A stretch of DNA of 53,438 nucleotides from an uncultured Porphyromonadaceae bacterium (GTDB lineage Bacteria; Bacteroidota; Bacteroidia; Bacteroidales; Muribaculaceae), in assembly GCA_947427285.1 (NCBI GenBank), contig CANEHE010000013.1, forward strand, positions 1 to 53,438, given 5' to 3'. Numbering within the stretch: position 1 is the stretch's first letter; each line of letters starts with the position of its first letter. Positions 45,785 to 53,438 of the stretch are shown piece after piece. Position numbers and translations under genes: made by a program. The notes under the pieces were generated by a model. That model worked only from the letters and a program-made list of their open reading frames with translations, was not told the origin of the DNA and did no database searches.

Positions 45785-48700
45785 ATGAAACAACTCAAAC
45801 AATTCTCAGTTGTGGCGTCAGGACTGATAGCGTTTGCAGCATCAGCCATGGCATCTCCGCCTGAATCGGCAGAGGCTCTCATGTCGGGAGGTACGCCGCC
45901 TGCACCTCAGAAGGTAACAGCCCAGACGGTACAGCCATCCTACACCAAAGCCTTGAAAGGAGAGAAACTATCATCAGAGAGACCTAACGCCAGCAGAAAG
46001 GGTACCTGCCTCCCTGCAAAACGTGCCGGGGCCGTAACTGTGTCATCATTGGCCGGACAAGGCGTGATGACATTCAGTGCCCTGACCGCCAACCTGGGCG
46101 ATGACGGGACCTCATGTTCCGTCCAGACCATCGAGGGCACCGACTCTATCGCCATCGTCAACTTCTGGCAACCGGGCATCACAGTCAAAGGAAAAGTGAA
46201 CCCTTCCGACGGCTCAGTCACTATCGCACCACAGTATCTCTATACACACGAGACCTACGGCCCGATGTGGCTGGCTCTGTGTAAATCCGACGGCAAACCC
46301 GACTACAACGCGTCCCTTACCGGACAGGCTGACAACTCCGGTTCCATATCCGTTGCCTCCTGGTGGGGCATCTATGTGAAGGAGGGCACACAGGCCGGTT
46401 CCTACATGTATGTGGGCTATGACGCTCTTATCCAGAGAGCCAACTCCACGATGAAATGCACCGAAGATATCACAGGCAATGTGACGTCATACAATGTGCT
46501 TGTCTCCCAGCCGCAGATGAACACCGTAAGAGTGGTCAACTTCGGCAACCATGGACAGACTGTGGATATCGATCTCAACGATAATCTCGGTGGCACCATC
46601 CCCCAGCAGACTGTCTGGAACTATCCTCAGAACGCCGATTTCGTATCGTATACCTACGACACCTATACCAACAACAACGGTTCGATCAACATCACCGGTC
46701 TCGGAGGCACGATCCCTCTCGACAAGGCGACGTCTGCCACTGTAAGAAAACTGTCGTGGAAGAAATGGACCGCCATCAGCCGGGGCACGAAGACTCTGCT
46801 TCTCGGAGCCTGGCAGTCGGGTGAGATAGAATGCGGTATTGATATTACTTTCCCGCAATTCTCCGTCACTGAATTACAGGGCGACGGCTCGGAGGCCAAT
46901 CCCTATCAGCTTTCCACTCTGGCCGACCTTGTGCTCCTATCGCGCAAAGTGGCGGAATATAATGAAACCGAGGGGGGAACAATATATATGAAGCCCTTCA
47001 AGGGGAAACATTTCAAGCTCATGAACGACATCGACATGGGCTCATATCGTTTCACTCCTATCGGCCATGACGGCATCCGTATCTTCGCCGGTAATCTCGA
47101 CGGCAACGGCAAGACCATCTCCAACCTTACCGTCAAGGACATGGCAAACGGTTACTGCGGTCTGTTCGGCCGTGTCGACTCCCTGACCGTGTTCAAAGAC
47201 ATCACCATGGTCAATCCCGATGTGGTCGGAGCCGGCATGTGGGTCGGCTCGCTCGTAGGCTACTCTATGGGTACGCTTGAGAATATCAACATCACAGGCG
47301 GCTCTGTGATCAACTACGGTTCCGCAACCGGCGGACTCTCCGGATCGGCATACATGGTGAAAAACTGTCACGTCGACGGTACAGGCGTTATGGGTCTCGC
47401 AGGATGGGTCGGCGGACTCTCCGGTGAAGTATACGTGAGCATCGAAAATTCCGATGTAGTCAATTCCAAGGTGATGGGTGCTCCCTCCACCGGTTATTCT
47501 CTCGGCGGAGTCTGCGGCTCCATCTACGGCAAAGGCACCGACCTGTATTTCATGGGGCAGGTAGACGGCATGACTCTCCGTGCCAACGACGGTGTCGGCG
47601 TCAAGGCCGGTGGTGTGGTAGGCGATCTGGCCGGTGGCACTCTCTCCGATTCGTTCGCCGTCGGCAGCGTCACAGGCTACGGTTCATATTCGAATGCCGG
47701 CGGTGTGGCCGGACAGGTGATGGCAGGCTCGATCGACAACTGCTACTTCAGAGGATCGGTATTCACCAACTTCTCACGCAAAACCGGCGGTCTCGTCGGC
47801 TACGTGCCCAACAAACGTATGAACGGTTCGCCGGCTGTCAGCTCATTCACCAACCTCTACGTTGCGGCTACCGTACGCGGCGAGGACTACCAGTACAACA
47901 AAGAGACAGGTACAATCGAGACTCTCGGAACCGTCGAGGAGAATGCGATCGCGAAAGCCGAGAACATCTATTTCGACCGTCAGGTATACAACCATAACTC
48001 GGTCAAATACACAGCTCTTTCCACTGCAGAAATGACTTCGGCCAACGGTCTGACCGGATTCCCGGCCGACAAGTGGCTCTTTACCAAAGACCAGTACCCC
48101 AGACTGAAGAAATTCGCCACTACCCAGGCCGCATATATGTCGGCTTCAGCCATTCTCTTCAACCAGACCGGTTCGGTGGCGAAGGTAAATGAGAACGTGC
48201 AACTCACTCCGATGGGCAACACCGAATTCTTCCTCTACAACAACGGTGAACTCTCCAAACAGGGTCATTTCTCCTCAATCGAGGGCAACACTCTGAAGAT
48301 AAAAGAGGAATTTGGCACTGATACTCTTTTCTTCGTCAACGGCAAATCCAATTTCTACTACAACATCAACGTGGCTCCGGTTCCCTTCGAAGGATTCGGT
48401 TCGGAAGAGTCTCCTTATCTCATCAAGACCAAGTCTGATCTGGAGGCCCTCTCCCAGATGACCACTGTAAATCTGCAGTATTTCCCCGGAACATACTTCC
48501 GCCAGACCAATGACATCGACCTTGAATATTCCGAAAACTTCATCGGAATCTGCACCGACGCCAATCTGGCGGCCAACAAGTTCGCCGGAATATACGACGG
48601 CGGCGGCTTCACCATCCATCGCATGAAAATAAGAGGTCTTGTATGGAAAGTGGCTCCAAGTGAATCCAACAACTGGCTCGGAACCCCATCCACATCAGGA

Positions 48701-51700
48701 ACCGAAAAATCGGTAGGATACAAAGGCTTCATCGGACGTCTGGATATCGACGGCGTGCTGCGCAACCTCAATTTCGCCGCCGACTGCGACGCTACGACAG
48801 AGGTTTGGGCCACCGCCGGTCTGGCCGTGGGCGACAACAACGGCCGCATCGAAAACGTACGCAACTATGCCGACATCAAAGGTGTAAGCTGCTGGATAGG
48901 CGGTATCACCGGCATGAATGAAAAAACCGGTGTGATCGTCGACTGTTACAATGCCGGCAACGTGGCCTCCAGCTACAATACTGCCGGAGGCATCGCGGGC
49001 AAGAACGACGGAGAGATAGAAAACTGTGCCAATGCAGGCGACGTCTCCGTATATCGTTTCGCCAACTTCGGAACCATCGGGAAATACAATCTTGCCGGAG
49101 GTATCGCTCCGACAATGAGTGCCGGAATGGTCAAGAACGTCCTTAACGTAGGTACTGTTTCCGCAGAGACCTCATCGGGGGGCATCATCGGTAATCTCAA
49201 CAAAGCCACAGGATCCAACCTCGTACACACCAACGACGTGATCGGAGCGGTCAACTACGGCACTGTACGGGCCGATAACAAAGCGTCAATCGGTGCGATA
49301 GGCGGACTGAACACCACAGTCAGCGGCGTTGTTCCGACCGTCGGCACTGTCCTCGCCTACTACGACAGCCAGATTGTGCCTTATGGAGCGATCGGCAATA
49401 TGCCGGCAGAAGGGGCGAATCCCATGACTACCGAGGCTCTCATCTCCGGAACACCCCTCCAGGGTCTTGACGCCGAGGTATGGCAGTTCGACAAGGGTAT
49501 GTATCCCGTCCTACAGAAATTTGCCGACGAGCCGAAACTTCAGGCTGCACGCAAGATGACGGTAATTATGCCTGAAAACATTACATTGGGCGACCTTTCA
49601 ACAGATGCCTCACTGGCCTCCGGATTCGACTGGACTCTTGACAACAACTCATATTTCTCCATATCCGGCTCCACACTGAAAACAGGAGCGGTACCGACAC
49701 AGGTCATCAACGCCGTGCTTACAGGCTCTTCCGCGGCCTACACACGTCCGTTCGACCTTCGCCGCACTCCTCCCGTACCTCTGGCCGGCGACGGTACAGA
49801 AGTCAGCCCATACCTGATAAGCAGCGCATCTGACTGGAATAACCTCGCCGACTATATCAATTCAGTCAGCAACGGTTTCGAAGGTAAATTCCTCAAACTC
49901 ACAGCAGACATCTCCTTCGACAACAACTTCCAGCCTCTATTCATCAAAGATGTCGACTATCTGCTCGGAACTCTCGATGGTGACGGACACACAGTGTCAG
50001 GAGTAAGCATGACAACCACTGATCGTTATCAGGGCCCTGTTTCGAAGATAGGTACCACCGGTGTGATGAAAAACATCACATTCGAGGGTGACTTCAGTTC
50101 CAAATTCGCGTACACCGGAGGTGTGACAGGCAAAGTGTTCGGACGCCTCAGCAACGTCACAAGCAAGGTCAACGTCACCATCTCCACAGGATCGGGTGTC
50201 TCCGCCTTCGGTTCGCTCTATACCGGAGCCGTGCTTGAAGACGTGGTCAACAAAGGCACCATCACTGGTCCCTCTACCTATATCGCGGGCATCGCGGCCG
50301 ACGCCCAGCCTGGAGTCACTTTCACCCGATGCGGCAACGAAGGCCATATCGTAAGCGTCTATAAAGGCACATCAACTTCAACGGCACAGAGCATCGGCGG
50401 TATTGTCGGAGCAACCGGCCCGAATGTCTTCACCGGATGTTACAACAAGGGCACCATCGGCCTGCTCACTCCCGCGACATCATACGGAGTAGGCGGTCTG
50501 ATCGGCACAGCCAATTCCGACGCAGGGATACCCGAAGGCCTACGCATGACAGACTGTTACAACGAGGCCGACATCACTGCCGGATGGCTGATAGGCGGTC
50601 TGGTGGCAAATGTAAATGCTTCGGTGGCTGTACCCAACCCGATTGTACTCACCAACTGCTACAATACAGGCGACCTCACCTCGATGGCAACCACCAGCAA
50701 GACCTCCACATCCGTAGCCGGACTTATCGCTCTCTTCTCTCCCGGCACAAAAGTCACCGGATGCTGGAACAGCGGCAACATCACACAAGGTGCGAAATCC
50801 ACTTACGCCGCCGGTCTGGTGGGTTACTACAAGGTGGCCCCCACCAAGGATCAGCCGATGACTATCTCTGACTGCTACAATACCGGCACTATCAATGCCG
50901 TGGGCAATCAGGGCGCAGGCATCATCGCCTATATCCACAACTATACCACAGTATCCGACTGCTACAACAGCGGTACCATCACCGGCGGCTTCGGTCTCGG
51001 CGGTATCGCGGCAAACCTCGGATCGGCATCTGCCAGCATTCTGCGCTGTTACAACACCGGTACAATCTCATCGGCAGGCAACCGCGCAGGAGGCATCTTC
51101 GGATGGAACGGCACAAAGGCTCTGGTTCAGGACTGCTTCAATGCCGGACGTGTCGAAATCACAATCGATCCGGTCAAGGCCACCAACGGCAACATAACCA
51201 ATGGCTACGGAGCCGGCGGCATCGGTGGTTCGGCAAGTGCCACCATCGAACGCTGTTACAACATAGGCACTATTGCCGGAAAATGTCAGGTCGGCGGTCT
51301 GGTCGGCGTCCCCTCCAAGGGTGCCACAAACTTCAAATCGTGCTACAATACAGGCATGCTTGAAGCTCCCGTCGACACTTGCGGCTCTATCGTAGGTATC
51401 AGTATGACTGACAACGGCAAGTACTGGAACGATGACAACAAGGTGACGGATTGCTACTACATCGGTCGGAATCTCGCCAACGACATCGCCGGGACTGCCG
51501 TAAGCGAAACCGAGCTTGCCGCCCTTAAGATGGGTGAAGGATGGAACAATGGCGACGACTATACCTATCCTCTTCTTGCCGCCCTCGCTCCTGACACGGC
51601 AAAGATCGAGGCAGCCCGCGTGATCCTTTCCGAAGCCGATGCCAAGACCGGCGTAGTGACCGATACCTTCCATGTAGGAAGACCGGAAGGTCTTATATGG

Positions 51701-52000
51701 ACAAGCTCCGTACCGGCTCTTGCATTCAATGAATGTGATGCTGTATGGAAGGAGACCTACAAAGGCGACCTTACGCTTACCGCCAAGTGCGGTGACGCCT
51801 CACGCGACGTAGCTCTGAAAGCCGATGTCGAAGTAGTCGGAGTTGATGACGTGACGACGTCGCGTATCATCGACAGTCAGACCATCTACACCCCTGCAGG
51901 TGTAAGGATCAGCCGCTCAGAATGCGTACCCGGTTCAGTCTACATCGTAGTGACCGTCTACGATGACGGAACCCGCCAGACCGAACGGATGATATTCTGA
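45785..52000 (+). CDS. Giant secreted GLUG-repeat surface protein
   Basis: 2071 residues with an N-terminal signal peptide ending near ASAMA (residue 23). Three modules begin alike, with a G-x-G-(S/T)-E-x-x-P-Y-x-(L/I) turn at residues about 366, 870 and 1335. Each continues with a FKLMNDIDMG / FRQTNDIDLE / LKLTADISFD strand and a GxxDGxGxTI/V block, then a run of GLUG-type repeats. The last module (about 1500-1920) has a dozen variants of (D/R/N)CYN-x-G-x-(I/L/V) alternating with GGI/GGL turns, pointing to a long beta-helix. The final 55 residues (VVGVDDVTTSR... TIYTPAGVRISRSE... VYIVV) look like a Bacteroidota C-terminal sorting domain as used by type IX secretion. No enzyme motif was seen. 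It is probably an adhesin or glycan-contacting surface protein. A strong terminator follows. Confidence 0.8.
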   Translation: MKQLKQFSVVASGLIAFAASAMASPPESAEALMSGGTPPAPQKVTAQTVQPSYTKALKGEKLSSERPNASRKGTCLPAKRAGAVTVSSLAGQGVMTFSALTANLGDDGTSCSVQTIEGTDSIAIVNFWQPGITVKGKVNPSDGSVTIAPQYLYTHETYGPMWLALCKSDGKPDYNASLTGQADNSGSISVASWWGIYVKEGTQAGSYMYVGYDALIQRANSTMKCTEDITGNVTSYNVLVSQPQMNTVRVVNFGNHGQTVDIDLNDNLGGTIPQQTVWNYPQNADFVSYTYDTYTNNNGSINITGLGGTIPLDKATSATVRKLSWKKWTAISRGTKTLLLGAWQSGEIECGIDITFPQFSVTELQGDGSEANPYQLSTLADLVLLSRKVAEYNETEGGTIYMKPFKGKHFKLMNDIDMGSYRFTPIGHDGIRIFAGNLDGNGKTISNLTVKDMANGYCGLFGRVDSLTVFKDITMVNPDVVGAGMWVGSLVGYSMGTLENINITGGSVINYGSATGGLSGSAYMVKNCHVDGTGVMGLAGWVGGLSGEVYVSIENSDVVNSKVMGAPSTGYSLGGVCGSIYGKGTDLYFMGQVDGMTLRANDGVGVKAGGVVGDLAGGTLSDSFAVGSVTGYGSYSNAGGVAGQVMAGSIDNCYFRGSVFTNFSRKTGGLVGYVPNKRMNGSPAVSSFTNLYVAATVRGEDYQYNKETGTIETLGTVEENAIAKAENIYFDRQVYNHNSVKYTALSTAEMTSANGLTGFPADKWLFTKDQYPRLKKFATTQAAYMSASAILFNQTGSVAKVNENVQLTPMGNTEFFLYNNGELSKQGHFSSIEGNTLKIKEEFGTDTLFFVNGKSNFYYNINVAPVPFEGFGSEESPYLIKTKSDLEALSQMTTVNLQYFPGTYFRQTNDIDLEYSENFIGICTDANLAANKFAGIYDGGGFTIHRMKIRGLVWKVAPSESNNWLGTPSTSGTEKSVGYKGFIGRLDIDGVLRNLNFAADCDATTEVWATAGLAVGDNNGRIENVRNYADIKGVSCWIGGITGMNEKTGVIVDCYNAGNVASSYNTAGGIAGKNDGEIENCANAGDVSVYRFANFGTIGKYNLAGGIAPTMSAGMVKNVLNVGTVSAETSSGGIIGNLNKATGSNLVHTNDVIGAVNYGTVRADNKASIGAIGGLNTTVSGVVPTVGTVLAYYDSQIVPYGAIGNMPAEGANPMTTEALISGTPLQGLDAEVWQFDKGMYPVLQKFADEPKLQAARKMTVIMPENITLGDLSTDASLASGFDWTLDNNSYFSISGSTLKTGAVPTQVINAVLTGSSAAYTRPFDLRRTPPVPLAGDGTEVSPYLISSASDWNNLADYINSVSNGFEGKFLKLTADISFDNNFQPLFIKDVDYLLGTLDGDGHTVSGVSMTTTDRYQGPVSKIGTTGVMKNITFEGDFSSKFAYTGGVTGKVFGRLSNVTSKVNVTISTGSGVSAFGSLYTGAVLEDVVNKGTITGPSTYIAGIAADAQPGVTFTRCGNEGHIVSVYKGTSTSTAQSIGGIVGATGPNVFTGCYNKGTIGLLTPATSYGVGGLIGTANSDAGIPEGLRMTDCYNEADITAGWLIGGLVANVNASVAVPNPIVLTNCYNTGDLTSMATTSKTSTSVAGLIALFSPGTKVTGCWNSGNITQGAKSTYAAGLVGYYKVAPTKDQPMTISDCYNTGTINAVGNQGAGIIAYIHNYTTVSDCYNSGTITGGFGLGGIAANLGSASASILRCYNTGTISSAGNRAGGIFGWNGTKALVQDCFNAGRVEITIDPVKATNGNITNGYGAGGIGGSASATIERCYNIGTIAGKCQVGGLVGVPSKGATNFKSCYNTGMLEAPVDTCGSIVGISMTDNGKYWNDDNKVTDCYYIGRNLANDIAGTAVSETELAALKMGEGWNNGDDYTYPLLAALAPDTAKIEAARVILSEADAKTGVVTDTFHVGRPEGLIWTSSVPALAFNECDAVWKETYKGDLTLTAKCGDASRDVALKADVEVVGVDDVTTSRIIDSQTIYTPAGVRISRSECVPGSVYIVVTVYDDGTRQTERMIF

Positions 52001-52024
52001 ATTATATTAGAGTGTATTTAAATG

Positions 52025-52062
52025 GCAGGTGCGCTCCGGAAAGGAACGCACCTGCTTTTTTT
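52025..52062 (+). terminator. Intrinsic terminator of the GLUG protein gene
   Basis: The stem GCAGGTGCG / CGCACCTGC (52025-52033 with 52047-52055) is followed by seven T (52056-52062). It lies between the two convergent GLUG genes. Confidence 0.9.
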
Positions 52063-52098
52063 ATGATTCTCTACGGCTATTGCCGAAGAAGCAATTCT

Positions 52099-53438
52099 TT
52101 ACTGTTTAATGGTAGGATTGACGTTGTTGGGAGTATCAACCACATTTTTATTGTTTCCCGGAGCCATATCATTGAAAAGACCATTGTACTTGGTATTTTC
52201 ACCCTGATTGCCGGAAAGGATTACCGAAGCGGGAACTGTGCAGCCCGTTATCTCGATCTTGTTTTCCCATCCCAGACCACCGGCAATGCCTCCGATATAT
52301 TGTGTCTGGGCCACCTCGCCGTCGGTGATAGCTGTCAGATTTCCATTGTTCGTGCAACCGGTGACAACAAGATCATCATAACTTGTGGATGCGAGTATAC
52401 CACCCACATATAACCCATAATTATATTCTGTATTGGCACCGGAAGCCATTGATGTCACATGACCGGTCACATCGCCGTTGTTTGTGCAATTGATTATGTT
52501 TTTAGGACCGGTACCCCAGCCGCTACCTCCGTAAAGACCTCCGGCAAGAACTATTGCGTTGGCATTTGCAAGCGTAATCTCGATATTGCCGTTATTGATA
52601 CAATCGGTCATATCGAAACCTGCGTTTTCCCAACCTATCATTCCGCCTACAGCTCCTATGTTTTTGGTAGTAACAGAGATATTACCATAATTGGTGCATT
52701 TTTCAAGCACTACCTTATAAGCAGGCATACCGACGAACCCGGCTGCTTTCCCTTCAGTGGAACGATTGGAGATGACATCGCCATAGTTCTCGGAATTGCG
52801 GATAGTCACCGTACAATTGTCCGTACGTCCTACAAATCCGCCGGCACAATACGTATTGTCGACAATAGTCGCTCTGTTGACAGAGTTCTCAATCAAGACA
52901 TTACCGCCTTTGGCACAACCGATCATTCCTGATGCACCCTGTTTGGAGAAAAGGGACGAACCCGTTACGGTTCCCTCTACTGTAACGCCAGATATGGATA
53001 CATCGCCGGCAGTCTGTTTTATCAAAGCGGAAATTGTCGGATTGGAAGCCACCAATTTGACATTCTTGACAGTGGCACCATCCACATTGCCAAAAAATGA
53101 ATTTACCAGACCTTTCACCTCTTTTCCGTTACCGTCAAGAGTCCCTTTGAAAGGTTTCGACGAAGTACCGATAGATTTCCACTTGCTGCTACCGGCGAGG
53201 TCAACATCTGTATTGAGAGTTACAGTCTTTCCGTCAAGATCGTTGCCAGCATTGACCACTTCATACAGTCCTGCAAGCTGGGCCGCGCTGTTCACCGACA
53301 TATTTCCTTCCGCATCCGTATCCGGAGCTATAACGGTTGTTCCATCCCATACAGAGGCGATATTGTATGACGGCTCTCCGAAGGCAGGGTCGATAGTCAC
53401 TGTGAAGGCGTTCTGTGTGGTCAGAAGCGAGCCGTAGA
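52099..53438 (-). CDS. GLUG-repeat surface protein, partial (N-terminus beyond window)
   Basis: 446 residues of the C-terminal part. The frame stays open to the last base (reading YGSLLTTQNAF before the GTG at 53400), so the annotated start lies outside. The pattern is the same as in the neighbouring giant protein: AAQLAGLYEVVNAGNDLDGKT, NTDVDLAG, FKGTLDGNGKEVKGLV, then repeats such as NSENYGDVISN, KCTNYGNISV, DCINNGNIEIT and GCTNNGNLTAI with GGxxG turns. It ends in a short Asn/Pro-rich tail (NNVNPTIKQ) without the sorting-like domain of the other protein. It is convergent with that gene. Function unknown. Confidence 0.75.
   Translation of the reverse strand, partial: YGSLLTTQNAFTVTIDPAFGEPSYNIASVWDGTTVIAPDTDAEGNMSVNSAAQLAGLYEVVNAGNDLDGKTVTLNTDVDLAGSSKWKSIGTSSKPFKGTLDGNGKEVKGLVNSFFGNVDGATVKNVKLVASNPTISALIKQTAGDVSISGVTVEGTVTGSSLFSKQGASGMIGCAKGGNVLIENSVNRATIVDNTYCAGGFVGRTDNCTVTIRNSENYGDVISNRSTEGKAAGFVGMPAYKVVLEKCTNYGNISVTTKNIGAVGGMIGWENAGFDMTDCINNGNIEITLANANAIVLAGGLYGGSGWGTGPKNIINCTNNGDVTGHVTSMASGANTEYNYGLYVGGILASTSYDDLVVTGCTNNGNLTAITDGEVAQTQYIGGIAGGLGWENKIEITGCTVPASVILSGNQGENTKYNGLFNDMAPGNNKNVVDTPNNVNPTIKQ

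Overview
The window is a chromosomal stretch of a gut Bacteroidales bacterium, most likely a Muribaculaceae (S24-7) member. The evidence is the promoter type (a -33 TTTG, 19-20 bases, then TAnnTTTG), many SPII lipoproteins, and a Bacteroidota-typical gene set: a tricorn-like S41 protease, DUF2723, an Lnb-like DUF4105 protein, SecA with a SEC-C tail, class III fructose-1,6-bisphosphatase, a C10 protease, myo-inositol-phosphate synthase and GLUG-repeat surface proteins. I saw no tRNA, rRNA, CRISPR array, prophage or complete transposase gene.

Layout. 1-3500: a secreted tricorn-type protease with its own promoter and a strong terminator. 3509-6916 (minus): inositol-3-phosphate synthase and DnaX. 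6938-13220 (plus): two lipoproteins (a DUF4465 protein whose start is frameshifted, and a protein with three similar blocks), then a DUF2723 membrane glycosyltransferase. 13224-13892 (minus): a DUF2461 protein. 14038-23744 (plus): a pseudouridine synthase with a long Gln/Asn/Tyr/Arg repeat tail, AsnS, an Lnb-like lipoprotein N-acyltransferase, a degenerate alkaline-phosphatase-fold protein and SecA. 23817-32258 (minus): Kup, TrmD, an LTA-synthase-like phosphotransferase, a 309-bp MITE-like element, Fbp and a C69 dipeptidase. 32460-33919 (minus): a C10 protease broken by a frameshift and a lipoprotein that may be its inhibitor. 34192-35574 (plus): a MATE exporter. 35803-45587 (plus): a tightly packed run of twelve genes (parA, parB, DUF5683, mltD-like, surE, upp, recF, dciA-like, thioesterase, kdsD-like, TPR-like, ribH). 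45785-53438: two convergent GLUG-repeat surface proteins, the second running off the window end.

Most of the window is housekeeping. The parts most worth a second look are: (1) the lnb-like / degenerate phosphatase / secA cluster, where the middle protein keeps the alkaline phosphatase fold signature but has lost almost every expected catalytic and metal-binding residue; (2) a MITE whose terminal inverted repeat supplies the start codon and first six codons of the adjacent LTA-synthase-like gene, and whose arms carry a small hairpin with a compensatory base-pair change; (3) two envelope genes with frame breaks near their lipoprotein signals; (4) the prion-like repeat tail on an RNA-modifying enzyme; (5) twin A6 tracts in dnaX at the place where a shortened gamma form would be made.

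Gene identities rest on motifs and gene order read by eye; no database search was possible. Functions called from motifs in long conserved families are firm. Those of the lipoproteins, GLUG proteins and the TPR-like protein are not.
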